Shown: piece by piece, positions 42,940 to 51,628 of the stretch
How the letters are laid out: each line of letters opens with the position of its first letter
How positions within the stretch are numbered: the first letter of the stretch is position 1
NCBI GenBank assembly: GCA_029202545.1
Contig: CP119311.1
Span: forward strand, 1,922,001-1,986,000
Direction: 5' to 3'
From: Candidatus Pseudobacter hemicellulosilyticus
Lineage (GTDB): Bacteria; Bacteroidota; Bacteroidia; Chitinophagales; Chitinophagaceae
DNA length: 64,000 nucleotides
Position numbers and translations under genes: made by a program
Notes under the pieces: generated by a model
What the model was told of the DNA's origin: nothing
Seen by the model: the letters and a program-made list of their open reading frames with translations, nothing else
The model's database searches: none

Positions 42940-43632
42940 TCAGTTGTCCAGGAAGGCGTCCAGGAAGCGTTTAAGGTACTGGCGGGTGCCAGTGGCATAT
43001 TGATCAACCCCTTTTTCCAGGCTGGCTGGATCCTGGATAAAGGCTCCGGGGACCAGTTCCTGGCCGCAATGAAGGATCATATGCTGTACTTCGGGGGCGC
43101 CCACTTCCATATGGAACTGGAAACCTGCTACCTGGTTATTGACCAGGTAGCCCTGGTGGGGACAGGCATCGGTCCTGAAGAGATGGTCAGCGCCGGCGGG
43201 CAGATCAAAAGTATCGCCATGCCAGTGGAAAACGGTGATCTCGGACGGCCATCCGGCTGTAGGCGTACCTGCTGCTGCGGGCAGCACCTGGAGCGGCCAC
43301 CAGCCAATTTCCTTTTGCGTGTTGGGATACACGCGGGCGTCCAGTACTTCAGCCACCAGCTGGGAGCCGAGGCAAACACCCAGTACTTTTTTACCGGCAT
43401 TGATCACGGTGCGGATAAATGCTTTTTCTGCTTTGAGCCAGGGAAACTGAGTTTCGTCATATACGCCCATGGGGCCGCCCATGACTATCAGCAGCGCTAT
43501 GGTGTCGGCATCGGGAAATACAGCCGCTTCATAGGTCCTGGTGAAACTGATGGCATGATTTGCTTCTTCTGCCCATTGCAGGAGATAGCCGGGGGATTCG
43601 AAGGGGACGTGCTGGATAAAGTGGATCTGCAT
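42940..43632 (-). CDS. Class I glutamine amidotransferase-like protein
   Basis: This 230-residue single-domain GATase has its catalytic triad visible: C87 in GVCLGSQ, H174 and E176 in FQFHMEV. The N-terminal part IHFIQHVPFESPG resembles stand-alone type 1 GATases often annotated as GMP synthase-like. No synthetase domain is fused, so the glutamine-derived ammonia acceptor is unknown. It is the first gene on its strand before MarR and the thioredoxin-like gene and has its own -7 box. It is divergent from ruvB with 45 bases between starts. Confidence 0.88.
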   Translation of the reverse strand: MQIHFIQHVPFESPGYLLQWAEEANHAISFTRTYEAAVFPDADTIALLIVMGGPMGVYDETQFPWLKAEKAFIRTVINAGKKVLGVCLGSQLVAEVLDARVYPNTQKEIGWWPLQVLPAAAGTPTAGWPSEITVFHWHGDTFDLPAGADHLFRTDACPHQGYLVNNQVAGFQFHMEVGAPEVQHMILHCGQELVPGAFIQDPASLEKGVDQYATGTRQYLKRFLDAFLDN

Positions 43633-43661
43633 AGCTTTGTCGCTTACTTTGTGTAGTTTTA

Positions 43662-43669
43662 CAAAGTTA
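43662..43669 (-). promoter_or_regulatory. -7 promoter box of the GATase gene
   Basis: The minus strand reads TAACTTTG, matching TAnnTTTG, 29 bases before the GATase ATG and close to the ruvB start on the other strand. Confidence 0.5.
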
Positions 43670-43677
43670 CCAAAGCA

Positions 43678-44706
43678 ATGTCTAATCCAAACTTAAATAG
43701 CGAGCGGCCCCTGCAGAGTGCGGCGGATAAGGAGTTTGAGAACAATATCCGGCCTAAAGAGATCGTCGATTTTGCGGGTCAGTCGCAGATCATCGATAAT
43801 ATCAGCATCTTCATCAAAGCGGCTAAATTGAGAGGCGAAGCCCTGGACCATATTTTATTCCATGGCCCTCCCGGCCTGGGTAAAACCACCCTGAGCCGTA
43901 TTGTGGCCAATGAACTGGGCGTACAGATCAAGGAAACCTCCGGCCCGGTGATAGAAAAGCCGGGCGATCTGGCCGGTCTGCTCACCAACCTGGAGCCCCA
44001 TGACGTGCTGTTCATAGATGAGATCCACCGGCTCAGCACGGTAGTGGAAGAGTACCTCTATGCTGCTATGGAAGATTACCGGCTGGACATTATGATTGAC
44101 AGTGGCCCCAACGCCCGCAGCATCCAGATCAACCTGAACCCGTTCACGCTGATCGGCGCTACCACGCGCAGCGGCCTGCTGACGGCCCCCCTGTTGTCCC
44201 GCTTTGCCATTAAATCCCGACTGGAATATTATACCGCCGAGACCCTGCAGAAGATAGTGGTCCGCTCGGCTGGTATCCTCAATACAAAGATCACTTCCGA
44301 TGCTGCCGGCGAAATAGCCCGTCGCAGCCGCGGCACCCCCCGGATTGCCAATGGCCTGCTGCGCCGCGTGCGCGACTTTGCCCAGGTACTGGGCAATGGC
44401 GTCATTGACCTGGCCATCACCCAGCATGGCTTACGCGCCCTGAGCGTGGATGAGCATGGGCTGGATGAGATGGATAACCGCATCCTGCTGACCATCATCG
44501 ATAAGTTCAAAGGCGGCCCGGTAGGGATCACTACCATTGCTACGGCGGTTGGTGAGGAGACCGGAACGCTGGAAGAAGTCTATGAGCCGTTCCTGATCCA
44601 GGAAGGATTTATCAAACGCACGCCCCGCGGCCGGGAAGCCACCCATAAGGCTTATGAACACCTGGGGAAGAAGCGTAATCCGGATGCCAATAGCCTGTTT
44701 GATTAA
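43678..44706 (+). CDS. ruvB: Holliday junction branch migration ATPase RuvB
   Basis: This 342-residue AAA+ motor drives branch migration with RuvA. Walker A is GPPGLGKTTL, Walker B is VLFIDEIHRL, sensor 1 is IGATTRSGLL and the arginine-finger region is RSRGTPRIANG. The C-terminal winged-helix part includes GGPVGITTIATAVGEE and ends near RTPRGREATHKAYEHLG. The length equals the family norm. No ruvA or ruvC is adjacent, ruvC being 12 kb upstream on the minus strand. Confidence 0.97.
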   Translation: MSNPNLNSERPLQSAADKEFENNIRPKEIVDFAGQSQIIDNISIFIKAAKLRGEALDHILFHGPPGLGKTTLSRIVANELGVQIKETSGPVIEKPGDLAGLLTNLEPHDVLFIDEIHRLSTVVEEYLYAAMEDYRLDIMIDSGPNARSIQINLNPFTLIGATTRSGLLTAPLLSRFAIKSRLEYYTAETLQKIVVRSAGILNTKITSDAAGEIARRSRGTPRIANGLLRRVRDFAQVLGNGVIDLAITQHGLRALSVDEHGLDEMDNRILLTIIDKFKGGPVGITTIATAVGEETGTLEEVYEPFLIQEGFIKRTPRGREATHKAYEHLGKKRNPDANSLFD

Positions 44707-44827
44707 AGAGGATTCACCCTGATCTATTGGTTTGCCATTTTACCATGGAGCTTGTCTGCTCACATTCAAACGTGTGAGTAGTCCGGTTGTCTATGCCTGT
44801 GCAGGTGTGTGTGTGGTTTATTTAAAA

Positions 44828-45065
44828 GTGACTTTCTGCCAGCGGGTCTTTTGGTTCGTCCCCCCAAAAAACGGCTTCCCGCTGCCCGTTGTAGGTTGTC
44901 CGGAAGAATAATTGGGACGAACCAAATATGTGCCGCTCTTAGTTTTGCCTGTACAATATTGCGGTTTGTCCGGCTGGTTTACGAGTGGCTTTCTGTCAAC
45001 GGGCCTTTTGGTTCGTCCCCCAAAAAGAACGGCTTCCCACCGCAGGTTGTAGCCTGTTTTGGAAA
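44828..45065 (+). repeat. Two diverged copies of an 80-bp element carrying TTTGGTTCGTCCC
   Basis: Copy A (44828-44906) and copy B (44986-45065) share the same order: GTG(A/G)CTTTCTG, CTTTTGGTTCGTCCCCC, AAAAA, CGGCTTCCC, then GTTGTAG and GGAA. An inverted copy of the core (GGGACGAACCAAA, 44914-44926) lies between them. The gap between ruvB and the response regulator (44707-45089) contains no other feature that I can identify. Confidence 0.7.
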
Positions 45066-45073
45066 GCCGTTCT
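45029..45073 (-). terminator. Hairpin after the orphan response regulator
   Basis: AACGGCTTCC near 45028-45037 can pair with GGAAAGCCGTT at 45061-45071, with a mismatch in the inner part. It lies about 17 bases past the minus-strand stop at 45090. The T-run on the minus side is modest, so the call is tentative. Confidence 0.4.
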
Positions 45074-45089
45074 GCAAAGATTTATACGC

Positions 45090-45791
45090 TTATGCCACTG
45101 GCGCAACGAGGCGGAAGCCGTTGCCGTGGATATTTACGATCTCGATCTTTTCGTCGTCCTTCAGGTACTTGCGCAGCTTGGCGATGTACACGTCCATACT
45201 GCGGCCATTGAAATAGGTATCGCTGCCCCAGATCTTTTTCAGGGCCTGCTCGCGTGGCAGCAGATCATTGATATGCTCGGCCAGCATTTTCAGCAGCTCG
45301 TTCTCTTTGGGAGAAAGGGTCTGTGTTTTGCCATTATGGCTCAGCTCCCGCAGTTTGGGATTGAAGTGGTAGCTGCCCAGGTCGAACTCTTTGTTCTCTG
45401 CCTCTTTGGTAGTTTCTTCATTCCTTTTCAGGATAGCTTTTATCTTCAGCAGCAGCACCTCGCTATCGAAGGGCTTGGTGATATAATCGTCCGCGCCGAG
45501 CTTATAACCCTGGATGATATCTTCCTTCATGGTCTTGGCGCTGAGGAAGAACAGGGGAATATCGGGGTCTACATCGCGGATCTCTTCTGCCAGTGTAAAA
45601 CCATCCATATGCGGCATCATGATATCCAGCAGGCAAAGCTCGAACTTTTCACGTTGAAAAGCGGCCAGTCCCAGGCGACCGTCTCTCTCCAGCGTAACAT
45701 CAAAATCATTCAGTTCAAGATAGTTCTTCAGTACGCTGCCCAGGTTCTGATCGTCTTCACACAATAAAATTTTCGGTTTCTTTCCTTCCAT
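45090..45791 (-). CDS. Orphan OmpR-family response regulator
   Basis: This 233-residue regulator has a receiver domain (ILLCEDDQNLG, phospho-acceptor Asp in LCLLDIMMPHMDG, then the SAK and TKP motifs) and an OmpR-type winged helix ending NIHGNGFRLVAP. The ATG at 45791 (MEGKKPKILL) fits the family start. An upstream in-frame extension of 18 residues is not conserved-looking. No histidine kinase is nearby, so its partner must lie elsewhere. It resembles RprY-type regulators of Bacteroidota, but that is a family-level impression only. Confidence 0.88.
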   Translation of the reverse strand: MEGKKPKILLCEDDQNLGSVLKNYLELNDFDVTLERDGRLGLAAFQREKFELCLLDIMMPHMDGFTLAEEIRDVDPDIPLFFLSAKTMKEDIIQGYKLGADDYITKPFDSEVLLLKIKAILKRNEETTKEAENKEFDLGSYHFNPKLRELSHNGKTQTLSPKENELLKMLAEHINDLLPREQALKKIWGSDTYFNGRSMDVYIAKLRKYLKDDEKIEIVNIHGNGFRLVAPVA

Positions 45792-45886
45792 TGTAGGTAG
45801 ATTTAGTTCGTTAGATAGTGTAAATAAAAATAAATCATTTACCATTTACTGCAAGAGCCGCGTAATATTTTGTTAATAAATGGGGT

Positions 45887-45894
45887 TAATTTTG
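45887..45894 (+). promoter_or_regulatory. -7 promoter box of the GroES-like gene
   Basis: TAATTTTG matches TAnnTTTG, with TTTG 14 bases upstream. It ends 18 bases before the ATG at 45913. Confidence 0.55.
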
Positions 45895-45912
45895 CCCATT
45901 ATTCCACCAGCT

Positions 45913-46284
45913 ATGAGACTTACCACCGAGAATACATTCAAGAAGCTGATCGTCATCGGGGACCGGATCCTGATCCGCCCTGCCCGGCCCAGCGAGCGTA
46001 CAGAAAGCGGGCTCTACCTGCCGCCCGGCGTCCAGGAGAAGGAAAAAGTGCAGCAGGGCTATGTGATCAAGACCGGCCCCGGGTACGCTATTCCCATGCC
46101 TGTTGATGATGAACCCTGGAAGAACAGTGACGATAAGGTGAAATACATCCCGCTCCAGGCCCGGGAGGGCGACCTGGCCATTTTCCTGCTGAGCGGCGCC
46201 ACCGAAGTGCTGTATGAAAATGAAAAATACTATATCGTGCCCCAGAGCGCCATCCTGATGCTGGAACGCGAGGAGGACCTGTAA
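45913..46284 (+). CDS. GroES-like co-chaperone family protein
   Basis: This 123-residue protein has the GroES fold outline: KLIVIGDRILIRPARPSERTESGLYLPPG at the N-terminus, then AREGDLAIFLLSGATEVLYENEKYYIVPQSAILML at the C-terminus. It is about 30 residues longer than GroES, mainly in the middle (PMPVDDEPWKNSDDKVKYIPLQ), and the mobile loop reads ERTESGLYLPPGVQEKEKV. No groEL is adjacent. It is likely a GroES paralogue rather than the main co-chaperone. The ATG at 45913 follows a strong promoter box, and an upstream in-frame start at 45880 would lie before the expected transcript start. Confidence 0.8.
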   Translation: MRLTTENTFKKLIVIGDRILIRPARPSERTESGLYLPPGVQEKEKVQQGYVIKTGPGYAIPMPVDDEPWKNSDDKVKYIPLQAREGDLAIFLLSGATEVLYENEKYYIVPQSAILMLEREEDL

Positions 46285-46538
46285 TAACCAGGCGAAGCTG
46301 ACCGGGGAGGCCCGTTTTTGGAAAATAGCCACCCTGTCAGCTCCTGACCTGCCGCCCGTCCGCCTGGGTTCTGTGGCCATGAATAAGGCCTGCAAGCCAG
46401 TTGGGCCATTCTGGTCTCTGCCAGTGCAGCGGAAAGAGAATGTGCAGCAGCCATTGCCGGAAACCCTTAACCGTCCGGTAACAAAAGCCTGTATTTCGTA
46501 TACGGGAATATTGTAATTTACCTTTATAATCACCTGTC

Positions 46539-48104
46539 ATGCCCGATACCAACAGCTTCGTTCAACTGATCAAAGACGGTTATACTTTCAAAGGCGAATC
46601 ATTTAAAGTAGGCGCCGCCATGCTGGACGGCCAGGTTCTCACCGGCACCGATGTACTGATCCCGCTCCGGACCATGAACCGCCACGGCCTCATTGCCGGC
46701 GCTACCGGAACCGGTAAGACCAAAACCCTGCAGGTCCTGGCCGAAGGACTCAGCGATGCCAGCGTACCTGTCCTGCTCATGGACATCAAGGGCGACCTCA
46801 GCGGCATTGCCGCCGCAGGAACGGTCAATGACAAGCTTAAAGAACGCCTGCTGAAGATCGGCGGGGACTACAATCCCACCGCTTTCCCGGTAGAACTCCT
46901 GACGCTCAGCGATGAGAAAGGCGCCCGGCTTCGCGCCACCGTGCTGGAATTTGGTCCCATCCTGCTGTCCAAGATCCTCGGCCTGAACGATACCCAGCAG
47001 GGACTGGTAGCCATGCTGTTCAAATACTGCGACGACCACCAGCTGCCCCTCCTGGACCTGAAAGATTTTGTGAAGCTGCTGCAGTTTGTTTCCAATGAAG
47101 GCAAAGCCGCCATAGAAAAAGAATATGGCAAAGTGTCTACTTCCTCCACGGGCACCATTCTCCGGAAAGTGATCGAGCTGCAACAGCAGGGCGCTGATAT
47201 TTTCTTTGGTGAACCTTCTTTTGAGATAGACGACCTGATGCGGATAGGGGATGACGGTCGCGGTATGATCAGTGTGTTGCGGGTAACAGATATGCAGAAC
47301 CGACCTAAGCTGTTCTCCACCTTCATGCTCCAGCTGCTGGCCGAACTCTATGCCACCCTGCCGGAAGCCGGCGACCTGGACAAGCCCAAGCTGGTACTGT
47401 TCATTGACGAGGCGCACCTGGTATTCCAGGAAGCTTCCGAGGCCTTGTTGCAGCAGATTGAAACCGTGATCAAGCTGATCCGCTCCAAAGGGGTAGGTAT
47501 TTATTTCTGTACGCAGAACCCACAGGATGTGCCACCCAGCGTGCTGAGCCAGCTGGGTCTGAAAGTACAGCATGCTTTACGCGCTTTCACTGCGGCCGAC
47601 CGCAAGACCATCCGCCAGGCAGCACAGAACTATCCCGAAACGGATTATTATAAAACAGAAGACCTGCTCACCCAACTCGGCATCGGTGAAGCGCTGGTGA
47701 CCATGCTGAATGAGAAAGGTATTCCCACACCCCTGGTGCAGGCCATGCTGGTATCCCCACGCTCCCGCATGGATGTCCTCACAGAGCAGGAGATAGATGC
47801 ACTGGTAACTAAGTCCAGGCTGGTAAAAAAATATGCTGAAGAGATAGACCGCGAAAGCGCCTACGAGTTGCTGACGGCCAAACTGGAACAGGCTTCCGAA
47901 GCCAGTGAGTCTGCTGAAAAAGAGAAAGAAGAAAAGAAGAAACCTGCCGGCCGGCCGGAGAAGTCCACACTGGAAAAAGTACTGGATAATTCGGTGACGC
48001 GGCAGATAGGGAGGACTGTGGCGAGTACGCTGACGCGTGGGTTATTAGGGGCGTTGGGGCTGAATACACGGACAACGAGGAAGAAGAAGAGTAGTTGGTT
48101 TTGA
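46539..48104 (+). CDS. HerA-like ATPase, DUF853/YjgR family
   Basis: This 521-residue P-loop ATPase has Walker A GATGTGKTKTLQ near residue 53 and Walker B LVLFIDEAHLVF. It belongs to the HerA/FtsK-like superfamily, in the DUF853 (E. coli YjgR) branch, which contains hexameric ATPases of unknown role. The motif FCTQNPQDVP is typical. The C-terminus has an acidic and Lys/Glu-rich linker (EASESAEKEKEEKKKPAGRPEKS) and a tail of glycine and basic residues (RTVASTLTRGLLGALGLN). It has no partner nuclease next to it. It appears monocistronic. Confidence 0.9.
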   Translation: MPDTNSFVQLIKDGYTFKGESFKVGAAMLDGQVLTGTDVLIPLRTMNRHGLIAGATGTGKTKTLQVLAEGLSDASVPVLLMDIKGDLSGIAAAGTVNDKLKERLLKIGGDYNPTAFPVELLTLSDEKGARLRATVLEFGPILLSKILGLNDTQQGLVAMLFKYCDDHQLPLLDLKDFVKLLQFVSNEGKAAIEKEYGKVSTSSTGTILRKVIELQQQGADIFFGEPSFEIDDLMRIGDDGRGMISVLRVTDMQNRPKLFSTFMLQLLAELYATLPEAGDLDKPKLVLFIDEAHLVFQEASEALLQQIETVIKLIRSKGVGIYFCTQNPQDVPPSVLSQLGLKVQHALRAFTAADRKTIRQAAQNYPETDYYKTEDLLTQLGIGEALVTMLNEKGIPTPLVQAMLVSPRSRMDVLTEQEIDALVTKSRLVKKYAEEIDRESAYELLTAKLEQASEASESAEKEKEEKKKPAGRPEKSTLEKVLDNSVTRQIGRTVASTLTRGLLGALGLNTRTTRKKKSSWF

Positions 48105-48139
48105 CGTATAAAGTAGATGCCTTTTTGCCCAATGAGCGT

Positions 48140-48163
48140 ATTGTCACCGACATTGTCACCGAC
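48140..48163 (+). repeat. Twofold tandem repeat of ATTGTCACCGAC
   Basis: ATTGTCACCGAC occurs twice in tandem (48140-48151, 48152-48163), with a related TCACCGACAT at 48234-48243. It lies in the 137-base gap between the HerA-like gene and the convergent AlbA_2 gene. Its meaning is unknown. Confidence 0.6.
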
Positions 48164-48241
48164 AATTTCTAAAAGGGGCATTGTGCAATATGTTGATAAT
48201 TATTTTGTTGTGTGTATTTGGGTAGGAAGGCTTCACCGACA

Positions 48242-49624
48242 TCATTCCAACAGTAAAGGAATTTTATTTATCTGATAGTGTCCTTCTTTAGCTGAACCAA
48301 TCCGCTGAAGTAATCCCAGTTGTTTAAGAACAGTAATATTCCGTTCTATTGTTCTTGTTGTAGTATGGAGTGCATCAGCCATCAATTTAATAGTAGAATC
48401 TGGAAAGTCATTGAGCTGTTGTAAAATGGCACATTGTTTTTCCCCCAGTTTATCTTTAATAGAAGCAATCCACACGGTAAAAGCCACTGGCCGATAAAAG
48501 ATAACAGTAAAGAACCCTGTCATCTTGAAAACCGGCGCAGGAAGTTGCGCGTCTTTCATGCCGTCCCGCATCCTGCCGATACCAGAGCCTACTTTTTCTA
48601 CCAGATCGATCCGTTGCATTAAACCGAAAACCAACGGATTTCGGGAAAAGCTCATGTGGCCAAAATCTTTCTGGGGAATTACGCCGATCAGACCTCCCGG
48701 ATTACTGATCTCCACCCTGTTGTCATAAATTTCTACCATAGTAGAGGCACCCTGAGCGTAGTAACTCCTGTGGCATACCGCATTGATCAATGCTTCCCGG
48801 AAAACGGTTTCAGGAATTTCAAGCACTTCTTTTCTTCTGCCACCAGGCTGTCCTTCTATATCATAGCGGAGATTCAGTTTAGCAATAAGATATTTTAATG
48901 CTTCTTCAAACTGGTGAATGAGATTGCCCACCATCTCTTTACTGTCAAGGATAAATCTCTTGTTGGTTCCTTTAAAAAGCACACACCTGATAGTTGCATG
49001 AAAAGCGTAATATTGAACGTTTTTGGCAAACATCATTACTGCTGCATAAGTGAATTTGTCGTCGACAACAAGTTGCAGATTTTCCAATACTTTTTTTTCT
49101 CCGATAGAGCCCGTAATCTTCGCTTTCCTGATAAAGGCCTTAAATATTTCAGAATCAAAGTGTTCAGGATATTTATATTCCTTGCACTTCATCTTATCAA
49201 AAAAGATCCTGCCGGACTCCTGCCAGAAGTCGTGCATCTCTTCAGTAGAAGTTAGCTTTTCAGAGTTCGGACCGTTTCGTACATAAATTGAACCTGAAGC
49301 GGCATAAGGCTTTTTAGGGCCTGCTTCACATTCCAGGCAAAGGATAGTTTTATCGCTGGACTGAATTTCTGAGATCCTTACCTCCACCTTCGGGTCCAGT
49401 AAGCGGACTATTTGCTGTATTTCTGAACGTATGGTGTTGTTGAGGGTTACGCCCACTATTTTACCTTTATCATCTACACCCACCAGTATCCTGCCTCCTT
49501 TTGCATTGGCAAAAGCACAAAGCTCTCTGGAGAGTTCACTGGCCTTAGATGGGATCGACTGCTTGAATTCCAGCTGCTGGCCTTCTCCTTGTTCGATGAG
49601 TTCCCTCAGTTCTTCTGTTGTCAT
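48242..49624 (-). CDS. AlbA_2 (Schlafen-like) domain ATP-binding regulator
   Basis: This 460-residue protein has an N-terminal AlbA_2 domain (GEGQQLEFKQSIPSKASELSRELCAFANAKGG, GGRILVGVDDKGK). The middle is a HATPase_c_4-type region (IPETVFREALINAVCHRSYYAQGASTMVEIYDNRVEISNPGG, then VEKVGSGIGRMRDGM). The C-terminus is a winged helix (ILQQLNDFPDSTIKLMADALHTTTRTIERNITVLKQLGLL). COG2865 proteins with this layout are viewed as transcriptional regulators or RNA-binding factors, and the role of most is untested. It is more AT-rich than its neighbours. A related gene lies at 55727. Confidence 0.85.
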   Translation of the reverse strand: MTTEELRELIEQGEGQQLEFKQSIPSKASELSRELCAFANAKGGRILVGVDDKGKIVGVTLNNTIRSEIQQIVRLLDPKVEVRISEIQSSDKTILCLECEAGPKKPYAASGSIYVRNGPNSEKLTSTEEMHDFWQESGRIFFDKMKCKEYKYPEHFDSEIFKAFIRKAKITGSIGEKKVLENLQLVVDDKFTYAAVMMFAKNVQYYAFHATIRCVLFKGTNKRFILDSKEMVGNLIHQFEEALKYLIAKLNLRYDIEGQPGGRRKEVLEIPETVFREALINAVCHRSYYAQGASTMVEIYDNRVEISNPGGLIGVIPQKDFGHMSFSRNPLVFGLMQRIDLVEKVGSGIGRMRDGMKDAQLPAPVFKMTGFFTVIFYRPVAFTVWIASIKDKLGEKQCAILQQLNDFPDSTIKLMADALHTTTRTIERNITVLKQLGLLQRIGSAKEGHYQINKIPLLLE

Positions 49625-49720
49625 ATTTTTTGAATAACAATAGAAAATTGAGCGAAATAATTCGATTGTATATAACGGTTATAGATAAATGATAGTAATA
49701 TTGATCGAGATCATCTTTTT

Positions 49721-51628
49721 CTACCGCTTCCTGATCTCTCCCTGCTCATTTACCTGCACAGCCTCTTCGGCCTGCAGGAAATTCAGCACTTTCCAGACCT
49801 TTTCCTTCCGGATATGTCCTAACTGCGCCAGCAGGGCGCTGGTGGTAACAGCCTGGGTGCTTATAATGCCTATGATCTGCTGGTGGATGCTGTCAAATTC
49901 GGCGGTACTTAAGGATTGAGGACGTTTGTTGAGGCAGTTGTCGCAGACGCCGCATTCGCCGGCGGCGGTATCACCGAAATAACGGGCAAGGGTCTGGCTG
50001 CGACAACCATCCTTGTCATTGATATATTCCAGCAGGTGGCTGATCCGGGTGATCAGCACCTGTTTTCTTTTTTCATATTCTACGCTGTTGATGCGCAGTT
50101 CCTCCACCCGCACCCTGTTCTGCAGGAAATACAACTGGGGATTGTCTTTCTGCGGTGTATAGGCAATGATACCAAATGCCTGAAGTGTCTTTAACTGGGC
50201 GGTTACTGTTTCGGTATCGCTGCGAAGTAGTCGTGCCAGGGTTTTCTCATGCACGGCTGTCGGCTGGTCAAAAATGCCTTCGTAGGTCCGCAGCAGGGTC
50301 TTGATCAGCGGCTCCAGTTTGGGATGCTCCTCCTCAAACTGGTACAGCCAGTCTTTACCGGTCACAAATTCTACCCGCGAAGGCATGAAGACCTGTTCAT
50401 TGAAGCTGAGCCAGCCTTCCTGCTCCATGGCGCGGATTGCATGGATGGCTACCAGCAGTTCGAACTCGAATTTTTGTGTGAAATCGATCAGGTCAAAATC
50501 ATAGTAATTGCCTTCGCCGTAACTGGAAGGGACCTGAAGGTAATTCATGATGCTCTGGTAAACCAGCCGGATAGCGGAGAGGGAGGGAAAGCGGGTATCG
50601 GGTAATTCTTTGAGCTCGTCCTGTTCTATGCCGTCGTGCAGCAGTACTGCATAGGATTTTTTGCCGTCGCGGCCTGCGCGACCAGCCTCCTGGTAATAGT
50701 TCTCCAGGCAGTCCGGTACATCGGCATGGATCACTACGCGGACGTCGGGTTTATCGATCCCCATACCAAATGCATTGGTGCAAACAATGGTGCGCAGCTG
50801 TCCTTTGATCCAGGCGCTCTGTTTGGCGCTGCGTGCTTCCTGGGGCAGGCCGGCATGGTAGTGGTCGGCCTGGATGCCGTACATGTTCAGCAGGTCGCTG
50901 ATCCATTTGGTGCGCTTCCGGCTTTTGCAGTACACAATGCTGCTGCCGGGGACCTTTTGCAGGATCTCTACGATCTTGTTGATCTTGGCATCTACCTGGA
51001 AAACGCTATAAGACAGATTGGGTCTTTCAAAAGAATGGCGGAAGATGCGGTGATTGGTAAAGTTCAATCGCACACAGATGTCTTCCTGTACTTCCGGGGT
51101 AGCCGAAGCCGTGAGGGCCAGTACAGGCACATCACGCAGCTCTTCCCGCAGCGTGGCGATGCGCAGGTAAGGCGGCCGGAAATCATAACCCCATTGCGAG
51201 ATGCAATGCGCTTCGTCCACGGCCAGCAGGCGTATATCAAGGGCGGGCAGATACTCTTTAAAGAGCTTGGTCTCCAGTCGCTCCGGTGATACATACAGGA
51301 ACTTACAATTGCTTTCGGTAGCCACTTTGAGGACATTGATCACTTCCTTCCGGGTCATGCCTGCATAGAGGGCATAGGCAGTGATGCCTTTGCGGCGCAG
51401 GTTCTCCACCTGGTCCTTCATGAGGGCTATCAGCGGACTGACCACCAGGCAAAGCCCTTCCTGCGCCATTGCGGGGACCTGGAAACAGATAGACTTGCCG
51501 CCGCCGGTGGGCAGGACGGCCAGCGTATCCCGGCCTTCCAGGATGCTGCGGATGATGTCTTCCTGCAACGGCCGGAAGCTATCATAGCCCCAATATTCCC
51601 GTAGTATGGCGTGGATATCCCTGATCAT
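49721..51628 (-). CDS. recQ: RecQ-type ATP-dependent DNA helicase
   Basis: This 635-residue superfamily 2 helicase unwinds DNA 3' to 5'. The motifs are Walker A LPTGGGKSICFQ, DEAH box AVDEAHCISQWGYDFRPPY, motif III LTASAT and motif VI QEAGRAGRDGK. A zinc-binding region near the C-terminus (CRSQTLARYFGDT, ECGVCDNCLN) marks the RecQ-C domain, and a short winged-helix stretch follows. No HRDC domain is visible. The start ATG overlaps the stop of the upstream P-type ATPase (ATGA), so they are translationally coupled. Confidence 0.93.
   Translation of the reverse strand: MIRDIHAILREYWGYDSFRPLQEDIIRSILEGRDTLAVLPTGGGKSICFQVPAMAQEGLCLVVSPLIALMKDQVENLRRKGITAYALYAGMTRKEVINVLKVATESNCKFLYVSPERLETKLFKEYLPALDIRLLAVDEAHCISQWGYDFRPPYLRIATLREELRDVPVLALTASATPEVQEDICVRLNFTNHRIFRHSFERPNLSYSVFQVDAKINKIVEILQKVPGSSIVYCKSRKRTKWISDLLNMYGIQADHYHAGLPQEARSAKQSAWIKGQLRTIVCTNAFGMGIDKPDVRVVIHADVPDCLENYYQEAGRAGRDGKKSYAVLLHDGIEQDELKELPDTRFPSLSAIRLVYQSIMNYLQVPSSYGEGNYYDFDLIDFTQKFEFELLVAIHAIRAMEQEGWLSFNEQVFMPSRVEFVTGKDWLYQFEEEHPKLEPLIKTLLRTYEGIFDQPTAVHEKTLARLLRSDTETVTAQLKTLQAFGIIAYTPQKDNPQLYFLQNRVRVEELRINSVEYEKRKQVLITRISHLLEYINDKDGCRSQTLARYFGDTAAGECGVCDNCLNKRPQSLSTAEFDSIHQQIIGIISTQAVTTSALLAQLGHIRKEKVWKVLNFLQAEEAVQVNEQGEIRKR

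Noticed and set aside
41763..43632. GATase, MarR and thioredoxin-like genes as a toxin-antitoxin or defence module
   Set aside because: None shows toxin or nuclease features. They read as a regulatory and metabolic cluster.
44850..45019. GGTTCGTCCC as a tRNA T-arm
   Set aside because: GGTTCG resembles the T loop, but no acceptor, D or anticodon arms can be drawn around any copy.
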